A DNA stretch of 64,000 bases from Ctenosaura bakeri (taxonomy: Eukaryota > Chordata > Lepidosauria > Squamata > Iguanidae). Positions 1-11,649 of this stretch are shown piece by piece. The DNA lies in assembly GCA_948474755.1 (NCBI GenBank), contig CAOLHI010000489.1, forward strand, positions 930,001 through 994,000, written 5' to 3'. Made by a program: the position numbers and the translations under genes. The notes below the pieces were generated by a model, which saw nothing but the letters and a program-made list of their open reading frames with translations, did not search any database and had not been told where the DNA came from. The stretch's first letter is position 1, and every line of letters begins with the position of its first letter.

Positions 1-130
1 GAGTTGGAGGGGGAACCAACCAGGTGCTGTAGGTTACATTTCAGAGGCAGGCTATAACAAACCACCTCTGAGTATTCCTTGCCCAAGAAAACCTTATGAA
101 ATTCATGGGATTACCATGAGTCAACAGGAG
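1..130 (+). repeat. 5S-rRNA-derived SINE, 3' part, cut by window edge
   Basis: Contains the 5S-like CCAGGTGCTGTAGG, then the body shared with the other copies (CCACCTCTGAGTATTCCTTG and the AAATTCATGGG tail). The 5' half lies outside the window. Confidence 0.75.
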
Positions 131-1107
131 ATACACACACAAACACACAACAGAATCTATTGAAACTCCTAGCCTTTTCTTATCATTAAAGCAATGCATG
201 CCACATTTTTTGTATTTCTCTGCCTGGTGAACTTTTTTCCTGACTTTGTGCATGCATGTTTGTGTGCATGCATGCACTGACTGAGAATTCCTGCTCTTTG
301 ATGCAGTGGAAGAGAGAGATGAGTTAGGAGAGAGAAAGACTAAATGAGTGTTGGGGTGCCAAAAGAGAGAAAAACAGTGGACATTAAAAAGAAAAGGAAG
401 TATAGTTGCCATATTGACCAGTTGACTGAGGTTTGACTTGGATTCTAGTCATGCCACGTGATTCCTGTTTGCACTACTAGCTGGTCTAGATCCCCAGATT
501 TCTTTTAAAAAGAGAAAATAAAGGTATATCTGCACTAGACAGTTATATAAGTTTCAAATTATGTTAATAGTTATGTCTTCATCCTAAAGATTCCTGTGAT
601 TTGTAGTTTGATGAGGTGAGTAAAAGGTGTCAAGCTACAGTAAAAAAAGAGGGATTGAGGATTAAACCAGTTTAATTCTGCATGAGAAATACTGTATTAT
701 TCAGGCTTTCTTGGTAATTGTAGGTCAGGGAACAGACTAGAGCACTCTAGTAAAATATTCTAAATATTTCACCAAAGTACAATGTGACAATTGAAGCGGT
801 ATGAAAACAGTTAACTGTGAAGTGCAGATACAATTTTTGTCTCTAGCTTTTGTAGAAACCCAGATAGGACAGAGAATCTGTAATGACTATTCTACCCAGT
901 TGTTTTGTAGAAAATAAACCTGCTACTGGCTTTCAGAATGTTCAGCCGATTACTGAAGCCACAGTTGTGACTAAAACCACATTTTTAGGCTTTCACGATG
1001 TAAAATTATAAAATGGACCACTGAGCTCTACATTACAGCAGCCATTCTAACTGGGGATTATGGGACTTCTAATCCAAAGCATTTTTGATTTTTTTTTTTT
1101 GGCATAC
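131..1107. other. AT-rich intergenic DNA, nothing recognised
   Basis: No coding exon, repeat family or RNA gene that I can identify. The open frames are short and have no family resemblance. Confidence 0.5.
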
Positions 1108-1212
1108 AAAGCACTTTTCCTACATTAGGTCAATAATCCTCACAGTAACCCAGAATCAGATAACTACGATTATTCCCATTTTTCAGAGAAAATGTGAAGC
1201 TGAGCACAGACA
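1108..1212 (-). repeat. MIR SINE fragment
   Basis: Reads like the MIR core in reverse: AATCCTCACAGTAACCC, then TATTCCCATTTTTCAGA, then AGCTGAGCACAGA. MIR is an ancient tRNA-derived SINE of amniotes. The copy is diverged and partial. Confidence 0.7.
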
Positions 1213-1307
1213 CCCTCAGATAATTTTAGATGCATAAATGGAATCCTGAATTTTGTGCAATCTTCATTCAGAAAAAAGATTTTCTTGTTGAATATTACGT
1301 CTGCAAT

Positions 1308-1323
1308 AAAAGGTAGAGGATCT
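1308..1323 (+). repeat. Target-site duplication, left copy (L1)
   Basis: AAAAGGTAGAGGATCT, identical to 2122-2137. It marks the left boundary of the truncated L1 insertion. Confidence 0.85.
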
Positions 1324-2121
1324 TATAATAAATATAGGAATGAAAGAGAATTATTATAAAATGTCATATTGCTGATATTTGACACCAGCTAAATTATCTC
1401 AAATATACAAAACAAGAGAAGGAACATGCTGGAAGTGTAAAGAAAAAAAGAGAGACCTTTTTCCATATGTGTTGGTCATGTGCAAAGGAAAAAAAACTGG
1501 AAAGATACACATAATATGCACATAATAATATTCAAAATCCTTGCTATTCAATCTGAATTGAAACCAGAGCAATATTTGTTAAATATGATTGATAATCACC
1601 AAGTGATAAAAAAAAATTAAATAGATATTATATCTAGTGACCTCTGCAAGACTAAATTTATATGCAAAAATGGAAAACCAAAAAGAAATGATTGGCTGTT
1701 AAAAGTTATGGACATGATGGAGATGGAAAAGTTGACATTGTTGATAAAAGAAAAATTAATACAACAATTTGAGAGTGAAGCTGATTTTGGACTATATTAT
1801 AAAGGAGAGGGAAAATGAAGCTATGGAAAGATGAATTTATTCAAAGGACATATAAAGTATTACAACACTTTGTAGTACAAATGTAAACTAATTGAAAATT
1901 GGTGAGAATAGTATAAGGATAATAATTATGTAGGAACAAATGATATTAAGCATAAGCTACAAATCCAAGTGAAAAGCAATACAATGGAATATTGGTGGGA
2001 TGGAGGGAGAGGGAAAACTATATATATGTATTTTAATTTGGGAATATTTGTTAAAAATATGAAATGTATACATATTGATATACACTTGGATATATTTTAA
2101 TAATAAAAGTAAAATTGAAAA
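1324..2121 (+). mobile_element. 5'-truncated L1 LINE (ORF2 C-terminus and 3' end)
   Basis: Around 1385-1510 the + strand encodes the end of L1 ORF2: KLSQIYKTREGTCWKCKEK, then after a one-base shift ETFFHMCWSCAKEKKLER, matching the L1 CWxC...HMWWxC region. The copy ends with AATAAAAG and an A-rich tail near 2121. The frame is broken by shifts and stops, so it is inactive. A 16-bp duplication flanks it. Confidence 0.85.
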
Positions 2122-2137
2122 AAAAGGTAGAGGATCT
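2122..2137 (+). repeat. Target-site duplication, right copy (L1)
   Basis: AAAAGGTAGAGGATCT directly after the A-rich tail of the L1, identical to 1308-1323. Confidence 0.85.
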
Positions 2138-2870
2138 CTGCAAGGGGAAAGGAATCCCAGAGTATACAAAACACCTTGGGCTATGAATTATATATCCTCA
2201 CAGCGCATGTCATGAAGTTGAAAATGTCCAGTCTTTTCTGCCTGTCTATAAAGCTATGAGCAACTTGTTGTGTGTGGGCATGGGCATGATCCACCAAATG
2301 ATTTGTATATAGCAAAATCTGCAAATGTGGCTTCCTGGATTTGGAGAACTGGAATATAGCAAACCTGATGGAGAAGAAGAAACACACTGCCTTTGCCAGG
2401 TAAGGGTAAGGAGAGCAGAAGGCTGAATGAGAACTGCATGGGTGGAGAACAACAAGGAAGAAAGAGGACTTGGGTAAGAACAAGGAAACAAAGAAAGCAC
2501 AAAAAAGAAGAGAAAAAGAATGGGGGAGCAGGCTAGGTGGTATCTAACCCAATCAAATACAGTCTGAATGAGTACTGAGGTGGAGAGACAGTGTTGTGGT
2601 GGGATAGGGAGTTTGTACCCAAGCAAAGATCTTTGTATCTTTTTTCATACACCTCTATGCTTTAAAAGCTAGCTTTGAATAATCTGTTGTACAGCACAGT
2701 CAGACATATATTTACTTTGAAGTAGATCCCATGTCAGTTTAAGAAAAAAACTCATTACCTCCTTACAGAGATGAGTTGTAGTTTTCCAGAAAAAGTGCTT
2801 TTACCCATTTGCCAGCATAAACAGATAAACTCAGCTTTGTTAACTTAACCTGTACCAAAGTTTTGCAATG
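2138..2870. other. AT-rich intergenic DNA, nothing recognised
   Basis: Purine-rich stretches on the + strand (about 2360-2530) make long open frames on the minus strand by base composition. No conserved protein is visible. Confidence 0.5.
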
Positions 2871-3530
2871 GAAATCCCACATTTTGCAATGTCCCCTACA
2901 AACTAAGAAACAGGCACCTCAGTTGAGGGTTCCAGGGTTCCTTAGGGTCTCCAAAACCCAATCTTGTCCAATTCAATCCAAACCTGTGGCAATATTTTGC
3001 ATTTTTACCCAGTGTTTTATTTCCCCAATAAGATACCTTCAACATCCTCAAAACCAAGAAGCAGGTATCTCACACTTGGGTACCTAGTAAACCCCTGAAA
3101 CACATGATCCCATTTATTATCCCATTTGCTCCAAACATGTGCCAAAGCTCTGCCACTGCTGGGTAAGTCAATTACAGTAATTGGTGGGAGTGTAAAAGAA
3201 TTGCTAAACTTTGACACAGATTTGGAGTGAAACAAATAAATGTTAGATTTCAAGTGATTACAGAAATTCTGGTTTGAGATATTAGTCTCTCAGTTTAGGG
3301 AGTGTTACAAAATGCAGGATTTTCATTGCAAAATGCTACAAAACAACCACAAAATTTGAAACAGGTTTGGAGCCAATTAGACAGCGCTGGATTTGGGGGG
3401 TGTTAACTATTAACTCCAAGTTGAGGTGTTTGTTTCTTAGTTTTGAGTACACTGCAAAATGGGAAGGTCATTACAAAACAAGAGGCATAGATTTGGAGGG
3501 GATTCCAAACTTGGGAGTTCATAGTTAACA
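2870..3530. repeat. Cluster of diverged ~130-150 bp repeat units in both orientations
   Basis: Two direct units (about 2876-3010 and 3030-3170) share AAACYAAGAARCAGG followed by a CTCA...TTGRGGGT block and a later CCAAACxTGTGxCAA block. One inverted unit (about 3300-3465) shares the same blocks in reverse, and a further inverted partial unit lies near 3466-3530. I do not recognise the family. Confidence 0.5.
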
Positions 3531-4286
3531 AAGCTGATAAACTCAATAAAAAAGAACAAGAATGGAGGTAAAGATGTATTAAATGTAAGAGCTCTGACTT
3601 CTTTGATGAAATGAAACCAAATAGCCATTTGTTCATTTGCAAAAATGCTGTGGAATGTCCAGAACTTGGAAAAGTTGGCAGAGAGGTTTTGGAGTACAGT
3701 TCTCAGTATTACCTGAAAGAATGTGTCTCCCTATATAAACCTGTCATGATCTTAAGATCTACAGGGAGGCCTTTTCTGCCACCATCACAGGCTCACTTGG
3801 TGAGGACTTAAGAACGAACTTTCTCAGTGACTGTTCCTACCCTCTAGAATTCCCCTTCTGCAGGAGGCTAACTTGGCTCCCTCCACACTATCCTTTACCA
3901 GAGGGAAAATATTTTTTGTTTAAGCAGGCTTTTAATATGTCAGTGTAGGAAAGAGGCTTCTAATGGGGGGGTATGTTGACTTTTGTATTCCTTTTCAATA
4001 ATTTTATACTGTTTTAATGTGATGATTTTAATTATTTTTAATTTTTTTTATTGTTGGATTTTACAAAAAAATAAATAGCATGGTAGTTGGGAGAATGGTT
4101 GAAAAAAGTACCTTTTCCAAGCTGTAGGAAAGTGTATGAAAAATTAAAGGTCAAAATATTTTTTAAAATTAACCTCTTAGCCCATGACACCTAAGGACCA
4201 AGTGGAGCCATTATGAAAGAGAAGACAAAATGACAAATTTTAAAAAAATATAAAATAGCAGTTAAAATGTTAGGAGGAGGAGGAGG
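3531..4286. other. AT-rich intergenic DNA, nothing recognised
   Basis: Homopolymer-rich and CpG-poor. The only feature is a short AGG-rich run just before 4290. Confidence 0.5.
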
Positions 4287-4290
4287 AGAG

Positions 4291-5203
4291 TGTTACCCTG
4301 ATTTCTGGGGTCCCATGAGGGACACCTCAATGTGCTCCAAATAATGGGGAATGGGAATTAGCAAGAGCACAAACTGTAGCAATGCAGGAGGCAGGGCAAC
4401 CTAGCGAGATCTTGGACCCAATGTTTACGGGGTCAGGCCGAGTCAATAATCAAGCAGAAGTAAATAATAACTGTTTTTCTTTATTAAAAGACAGTCAACA
4501 CACACATATGCAATCACTCACACAGACCTAAGAAGAGAAAGGTAGGAGATTCGATAAAGGATTTTGAGATGGATTTTTCAGGGGAAATACTACACCTGAT
4601 CCTGTAGCCCGGGTAGCCAGAAGAAAATCTGTTGGAGCAGAGTTTCTCAGCACATGGAAGCTGAGGGGAAGGCTCGGTGAATGGAGCGGCAGCAAGGCAG
4701 GATGGAAGCCAGGAGCGATTCGAAGAAGTGCTCAAAACCAGGGGTTCTTATAGGCAAAAATGTGCCTGTAGGCTAGTCCGTTCCCAGGGGAAACAATGGG
4801 TTTCGAATCAGAGACAAAGCCTCCGAAAGGTCAGTGCTTAAGATGCTTGAATAATGACAGAGTTGTCAATAGCACAGACAGCATGCAAATAGGAAGTGCT
4901 TGACAGTTGGCTATTCGGCTCATCAAGCTGCCTGCTCGGGGCAGGGAATCTTTTGTATGCTGCATACATACATAATGTAGTTTCAAAGTGTATTTTCCTG
5001 AAGGTCTCCTGAAGCTGCTTTCTGGCAAATTACTGGCCTGCCTGGATTTATCTTGCATTGTTCAGCTATTTCGGCTGTGCCCCTGTCCGTGCTTGTCCGG
5101 AGGCCTTGCAAGCACGTGGAGAGGAACGGTTTGTGATGGCCAATTTCTTGATATCAGGTTATATTTAATAAGCCCTGGGTCCGGACTATAAACTACAGTA
5201 ACA
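4291..5203 (-). mobile_element. Solo LTR of an endogenous retrovirus
   Basis: 913 bp with terminal inverted hexamers: on the minus strand it begins TGTTAC and ends GTAACA. The 4-bp duplication AGAG flanks both sides (4287-4290 and 5204-5207). Read on the minus strand, a TATAAG box lies near 4752-4747 and AATAAA at 4485-4480, in the right order for U3-R-U5. There are no gag/pol/env remnants, so recombination between two LTRs is inferred. A 4-bp duplication is common for gamma-type (class I) ERVs. It keeps several CpGs in a CpG-poor setting, hinting at a younger insertion. Confidence 0.8.
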
Positions 5204-5207
5204 AGAG

Positions 5208-6590
5208 CATATGAACAAAGCATGTGTGTGAGAGCAGCATGTGTGGAAGCAGCTGCTTATTCAAATGTAAACTAAGAACAGACACATAAGATACTGCAAA
5301 CATCAAAATGTACCTATTAATTTTTGCTGGTTTCCACTTCTATTTACATAAATGTAATATCCCTTCACTTGATGCTTTCACAAAACCACAAATGATTTTA
5401 ATTCATATCCTTAGTAGGAGACCACCCACATCAGACAATGGAGAATTTTGTTCCTGGAGAATATGGGTCTGATGTCACTCCACTGTAATGTATTCTTAAC
5501 ATCAAGAATGAATTGGACATCTGAGTCAATTTTCTCTGGTCTTCCCTACCCTGTCCTTTGACGACATGATGATTTCTACTCAGGACATTAAAATGATCCT
5601 GTTAAAATACTGTTCTCATGCATTAGTAGTCACAGCTTGGAAAAGTTATTTTATTGAGATGTAATTCACAGACTAAGGGCAGTAAAAATGGTGTCTGCCT
5701 ACATTGATATCACTCCATCAAGAACATCAGCCAGGGCTGAACAACTTTTCTGTGTTGAAGGGCAATGTTGGCCTCCTCAGAAGTCACTGTGTAGTGCAAT
5801 CACAATCCCAGAAATATACTGCTAATTTCTATTGCAAGGAAAAGATCACTCAGGCTTTCTTGGGATGGGTAGTTCATGGAGGTGGAGTGGAGCTCTGAAG
5901 CAGAACGGATCTATAGCTTCAACTGTGGAGCACCAAATTGGGAGACAAGACATATTTGAAGCTTTTTATTTAATGGCTTCTTGTCACCCCCTCCCAGAAT
6001 GGCAGTATAACATCTTGGGACATACAATATTCATCTATTATTTTTTTAAAAAATCCACTGGATATTTCATGCAAGCAAATCAACACATGACGCTGTGGCC
6101 TTTCACTGCTGTTCAAACACATGTGAATCCAGTAATCCCGATAATATGTGCAAAAGTATGATGAAAGAAAAGGATAATTCATTGGTGGTAAAAGACTACT
6201 TTAGCCTAAACACGTAAATCATAAAAGTGACGAACCTGCATTGAAAACACATGTGTCAGGTATATTTGAAAGCTACCATGTAGCAGTGGTCTCCAGTATA
6301 ACTTGTTCATGTGTTGCTATGGGAAATGGCCCAACATGGGCAACACTGCCTGAAATGTGTACACTCATCCAGCTGTCACTTTTTTAAAAGACAGGGTATG
6401 TTTTTGTGGGTTTGTGCATGGGCAGCTGCATGTAGATGTAGAGTGCATGTGTGAACATCTGCATATCTCATTGTTTGACCAGATAGAATGGTGAAACATG
6501 TATTACATAAATCCAGATGTTCATCCATATGTTTATCCATTTTTATTGTACAACTGCACATTAGATTGGGTCCTATTTCACCTTCGGAAC
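5208..6590. other. Intergenic DNA, nothing recognised
   Basis: AT-rich, with no coding exon and no repeat family that I can name. Confidence 0.5.
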
Positions 6591-6591
6591 T

Positions 6592-6675
6592 TTATATATA
6601 GAGAGAGAGATAGGTATAGATGTATAGATATATGTGTGTGTATAGACACACACACACACACACATATATATATGA
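6592..6675. repeat. Compound microsatellite (TA/GA/TG/CA)
   Basis: Runs of TATA, GAGAGAGA, TGTGTGTG, then about 10 CA units and TATATATA in succession. Confidence 0.9.
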
Positions 6676-7340
6676 GACTTCTTCATTCTTGCAGTATTGT
6701 TTCTTGTTTTCAGTAAACATTCTCTGGAAAAAGGAAGACAGTTCTGCTAGCCTTCAAGGAGAACAAAATAAAATATTACAATAATGAATCTTATTCTATA
6801 GACTAGGGCAAGGGAGATCTGCGTGTGTGTGTATGTGTAAAATGTAACATTTTGGGCCAAAATCCAACTGGGCAACAGATAATTTTAACCAGAGGAGGGG
6901 GTGTAAAAAACGTTCCTATGAGTGCAGAAAAGCACTGCAGTGCACAGAATCCAGATCAGAAACATATGTGCTTTGAAAGGATCCAGCAGTTGTAATAAAC
7001 ACTGGATGTATGTTACAAATATTCCCACTGCCAAAGGTGGGGGAGGAAGAATGGAATAAATAGACAAGGGGAGCAGGGGTGGAATGGTGGGGGAAAAACA
7101 TAACGGAAAAAATAAAGCAATTCAATTCTTTTGCCTTATCTGAACTAGTGTATCTGATCTCTTAGGTTTATTAGCATTGCAGTACTTAAGATCCTCAATC
7201 CCTACTTGAAAGAAGGACCAAGTGAGAATCAGAGAACATGGAAATAAATTGGAAAAAACAGCACAACTGTAAACTTATTCAATCACAAGCAAAAAAAAAA
7301 TCTTTTAAAATCTATGAGATTTATTGCATAGTGAAAGCGC
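6676..7340. other. Intergenic DNA, nothing recognised
   Basis: AT-rich. A short TG run lies near 6820-6836. No gene or named repeat was seen. Confidence 0.45.
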
Positions 7341-7349
7341 ACTGCAGTC

Positions 7350-7400
7350 CCATGTATGTTTACTTGCAAGTCCCATTGAATTCAGAGGGACTTACACCTC
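7350..7400. repeat. Fragment of a dispersed GGGACTTAC repeat
   Basis: Contains TCCCATTGAATTCAGAGGGAC plus TTACACCTC, a partly palindromic motif (TCCCA...GGGACTTAC...) repeated at many other places in the window and common in squamate genomes. Confidence 0.4.
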
Positions 7401-7439
7401 AGAAAATATTAATTCATTTATTGAATACTAGGTGCAAAT

Positions 7440-7566
7440 CATGCAGTTCTCCAGATGTTGTTGGTCTGCAACTCCCAGCACTCCTTACCCTTAGCTATGC
7501 TGACTTACAGCTGATGGGAGGTGCAATCCAAGAATATCCTGGTGGACTGCACAATCCGATTGCTGA
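7440..7566. mobile_element. hAT-like MITE fragment
   Basis: Inverted halves: CCAGATGTTGTTGGTCTGCA with AACTCCCAGCA on the left and GATGGGAGGTGCAATCCAAG on the right. This is the common reptile short inverted-repeat element with an 'ACTACAACTCCCA' core. The copy is diverged. Confidence 0.55.
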
Positions 7567-8021
7567 CTTATTACCATACCTTCCAACATTTCACAGATGA
7601 AAACCAGGACATGTACGGCCAAATAACATCAGAATGTGATCAAGATGGCAAAAGTTATTAATAAGAAAGAGCACACAGGGTAAGAGAGTTTGCAGCAGTT
7701 TGCTTCTCCTTGGGCCTAGGACAGGGGGGGGAAGATGCTGCCCCCTCCTATCCTCTCTTCTTTCAAGATAATTGAATGCAAAGTACTTTTGAACTCACTT
7801 TGCAGCAGTCTAAGTAAGCTGAGTACAAGGGGGAAAGCAGGAGGAGGAGAAAGAAACTGGGACATTTTTAAAAGCAGCAGGAAAAGTGAGATGGCAGAGA
7901 ATTAATCAGGACTGTCTATGCAAAACTGAGACAGTTGAAGCATATCTATTACATTTCAGTCCTGTGTTCCTATCAAGGAATTCAAGGCAAGATAGGACCT
8001 TGTGCTCTCCTCTCCTTTTTT

Positions 8022-8140
8022 TTTTTCCTCACAAGAATCCTGTAAGGTAGGTTAGCCTGTGACAGGAATGACTCAGTGGATTAATGACCAGATGGGACTT
8101 TGATCCTTGATTTCCCAGTCTTCTGAGTCATCACACCAGA
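8022..8140 (-). repeat. tRNA-derived SINE fragment
   Basis: CACAAGAATCCTGTAAGGTAG, then GACTCAGTGGATTAATGACC, then TGATCCTTGATTTCCC and GTCATCACACCAG: the reverse of a tRNA-SINE body and promoter part. Diverged. Confidence 0.5.
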
Positions 8141-8749
8141 TTGACCTTTAGAACTCACCCATTTTCACAGAATCCGCAGCTTCCACTGTGGAGCACCAAA
8201 GACATCTTTCCAATAAAATTTCTCACCTTAGCCTTCTTCTCATACCCACTGGAAAAACCATTAATTCCTCTCCCCTACCTCCAGTTATTCCCCACCATTA
8301 GTTTTGAAAATGGCCATTTATCTCCTACAATCAGGACAGCTGTGTGGAAAAGGAGGGCAAGACTCACATAGCTTAAACGCCTTGTGTGGAAGAAGGAATT
8401 TCAGCAGGTGTCACTTGTCTTAGGACACATATTCTACTGTTCTTTGTGGGACTGATTTGACACTGGGAGCTCAAATTTAACCTCTAGCAGCTTGTTTTGG
8501 GTGCTTTGTGGGGTGGGGAGGGTTGCATGGCTTTCAGTGGTTTCTTAAATCTTCTCTCAAGAATCGCTTAGCCAGCAAGTCATTACCTGGAAAGGATGGA
8601 ATTATTGCAGTTAAAAGCGAAGCTAAATGTGTGTACAGGTGTGTGCGTGTAAATAGAATTTAACTGGGGTGGGGAAAGGTTGCAAGGACTTGCAGTTAGC
8701 GTTAGAAGGAAAACAGTCCACCCATCTTCGCTGGTGGTATCAGGGTAAC
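8141..8749. other. Intergenic DNA, mostly unrecognised
   Basis: Around 8370-8412 a short stretch (TGTGGAAGAAGGAATTTCAGC) matches one arm of the inverted repeat at 11650-11792. Otherwise no feature was recognised. Confidence 0.4.
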
Positions 8750-9498
8750 GTGGAATCATTATATTAAATTCACCATACAGCCTCTCCGGGAGAAATTGCA
8801 GGGTTCATTTAACCACAGAAACACTTCCCACCCCCCAAAAGAGGAGGGCAGAAATAGCAGAGCTCCTTTCAAAAAACCGTGTTCAATAGACGCTGTATTC
8901 TCTTGCAGGCAGGCAGTGGAGGGAAAACCTGAAATTACAATCACTATTGTTTGTGTTGGGTTTAAAACTCTGCTGAAATCAAGCTCCATTCGTACAAAGT
9001 GGAGCAACAGGCTGAAGGGTTTCTTTTTCTGGCTTTTTGTTCCTCTTGCAATCTGCAAAAACGATTGTGGGCCGTGGAGGGGGAGATTTCGCAAGCTTCG
9101 CACCAGAAGAATGTGGGCCCGGCACAACCAGACCCACCGAATGGTCAAATTCCGTGGGATAGTTTTATTTAAAAAAAAAAGAAGAAGAAGCTTTATAGGG
9201 AAACCTTCGAACTCCTAGTTACCAAAGGAAAGAACTGTCCTCTTCCCACGCAATAACAACAACAATAATAAAAACATATCCATCTTTTTGATTGTCAGCA
9301 AGGAAAAAAATGAACGAGGATATCGCATGACCGACTCGCTTCTCTTTCCTCCCCAAGGAAGAAACCTTGCGGTTGATTTCACCGCCAGGACCTAAACACC
9401 AGCTTTCACTGTAAGGGATTCTGGGCGATCTACCCCCCCCTTCCAATTCAGGAACTTTTGCAGTGAAGCGGAGGGGGGAGTAAAGAGAACAGCCTTAC

Positions 9499-9570
9499 CT
9501 CGGCGGCCTCTGCGGCTTTCTCTGGCTCCAGATGCAGCGGAGGGGGGTACCGGAGGGAAGAGCCCTATTG
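9499..9570 (-). other. Possible antisense exon end (splice-donor-like) in CpG-rich DNA
   Basis: On the minus strand a GC-rich segment ends GCCGCCGAG directly before GTAAGG, a strong donor match. This could be the first exon of an unannotated antisense or intergenic transcript. No conserved protein frame is visible, so it may be chance. Confidence 0.2.
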
Positions 9571-10044
9571 CGAAGGTGGTTTTTGTGGGTGTGAGTGAAG
9601 GGATCCAGAATACCTCTCAAAGCTTCCATCGGGGACTGAAGAGATCCTGGAAGCAGCGCTGGAGAGCTTCCGGCGGTGCAAAAGGAGGGATGACTGCAGA
9701 TGGAACCGTTTTGAGTCCTTCAGCGCGCGATCCGACTTGCCCTGGTTTCCAAGAGTCTGACGCCCAGGTAGATGGACCCTTGCAAAGAATCAAGGAGCAC
9801 ACCTTAAGAAGAGAGCTGGGAAGACCTGGGTTTTCTTGGATGAAAAGGAATACCTGAAGCATCCAAGCAAACGGACATCTAAAAATGTCCATGGCACAGG
9901 TTCCTTTCCCCGTGGTTTTAATGACAGAGATTGTATTTTTACACAGAAGTAAGAATGGGAGTCCACCTTGTTAATAATGTGCCTTATTAAATTACATAAA
10001 ATAAATGAAGAGAACCCCAGTGAGTTAAGAGTTGCTTCAGATTT

Positions 10045-10124
10045 TTGAACTACAACTCCCCTCATCGCTGACCAATGGCCAGGCTGGTGGGGACTGATGG
10101 AAGGTGAAATTCGAAACGTCCGGA
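10045..10124. mobile_element. hAT-like MITE fragment
   Basis: ACTACAACTCCCCTCATCGC on the left, then a partly inverted copy with GGGGACTGATGGAAGG on the right. CpG-containing copy. Confidence 0.45.
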
Positions 10125-10189
10125 GGGCACTAGATTGCCTTCCTCTAAATTCTGTTTTGCTTAACGGGGCTTCCTGCCTGTATGATTGT

Positions 10190-10260
10190 TGCCTGAAGTG
10201 ATGATCCTAGAACTAAGCCCTTTTGAACTTAAAAGGACTTTACTTCTGAGTGGACAAATT
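10190..10260. repeat. Fragment of the dispersed GGACTTTACTTCTGAG repeat
   Basis: Contains CTTTTGAACTTAAAAGGAC and TTTACTTCTGAGTGGAC, the same motif as at 21490-21551 and elsewhere. Confidence 0.4.
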
Positions 10261-11160
10261 CATGATGGCAGTATAAATCTCAGCTCCGTGGGAAACAAAC
10301 ATGCGACTAAGCACGCTCACCTGTTAACAGTGCCAATTGAACTGCTTTTTATTAGGTTGGAAAAGCAGCCTGCAAGCTTTTATGTTTCACAGAGCTCTAC
10401 CTCAGGTTATGGTTTCCACAAGACAAACACTCATAGGCCACAGCGGCGGTAGAACCATGGAATTAGTTATTGAATAGTGAGTTCAGGCCTAAGCAGATCT
10501 CATAATTCAATTAGTCTGTTGTAGTTGGGGACTAGCAATCAGAATGGAGACTGAAATCAAGAAATCAGAAGAAAACTAGGGACTTGGATGGGCAGCTATG
10601 AAGGAACTAGAAAAGATCCAAAAGTGTAAAGATATATCATTGAGTATTAAAATTAAGAGCGTCCATGCCATGGTATTTCTAGTTTCTATGTATGGTTGTG
10701 AAAGGATGGGGTGACTTCGAGATTCCTCCTAAATTATAGCATATGTCGAAGTCGAAGTGAGGGCAGTCAACAACAAGTTGGCACTAGCAATAGGATTTAG
10801 GCCATGGAGAGCTTAAGAGCTATACTTTCTGCAGTTCCGAAACGTTGGAGGAGGAAGGAAACAGTCAAGGAGAAAGAAAGCGTGTTATTAAATTAAGGTT
10901 AAATCAGTGTACACCACTTTTTAAGACTGCCATTCTGTACATAGTCAGAATGGACCTGCATCTGAATAAAGGGGCTTAGGACGGGACTACAATTTATACA
11001 ATCCATAAAAAAAAAGCAGAAGAGGGTTATTATTACCATGCTTAGAAAAATCTATTCCTTTCGGCAACCCCTTTGTTATTGAATTCTCCACCCGATTAAA
11101 GGTTCTGCGTAACTTCAAGGTTGCCTAGTGAATCATAAACAGTCATTGGCATCAAATTTT

Positions 11161-11177
11161 GTTGTTGTTGTTGTTGT
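11161..11177. repeat. (GTT)n microsatellite
   Basis: A short uninterrupted GTT run. Confidence 0.85.
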
Positions 11178-11511
11178 AAAAGTTTGATACTTCATTGGTT
11201 GTGATGTGGGTGTCCCTGGAAGAGCGAGGCTGCTCCTTTAAACCCCAGTATAATGGTTGGCCCAAATCCATTTCTTAGTAGTTTAAAGCTATTCACTGAA
11301 GCTGATGGGAGTTGCAGTCTGATGTAACGCTTGGTCCTTTATCACCCGTTGGGTGCCTTCAACAGATCTTTCCACGATGCTCGGTCCTAAAGGAGCCTCG
11401 AAGTAAATCCCACTGGACTTAAAAGTGCATCTCTCACGGAAAGGACTATAAAGGCGCCTCCGATTTCACGCAGATGCCTAAGTGTAGGACCGGGCGGCCC
11501 ATCTTTTCCTA

Positions 11512-11640
11512 GCGCAGGGATGGGGAGAGTTTGATTCTTCAAACATTTTGGACGCTAACTCCCACAATTCGCGACTGTGCTGGCTGGGGCTTCTAGGAAC
11601 CGAAGTCCGAAACATCTCAGGAGGGCCAAAACCCCCTACC
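11512..11640. mobile_element. hAT-like MITE
   Basis: Starts near GCGCAGGGATGGGGAGAG and carries AACTCCCACAATTCGCGAC, GCTGGCTGGGGCTTCTAGG and ACATCTCAGGAGGGCC: the CAGGGATGGGGAA...ACAACTCCCA...ACATCTGGAGGGCC family. Diverged. Confidence 0.55.
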
Positions 11641-11649
11641 CTCGCTCTT

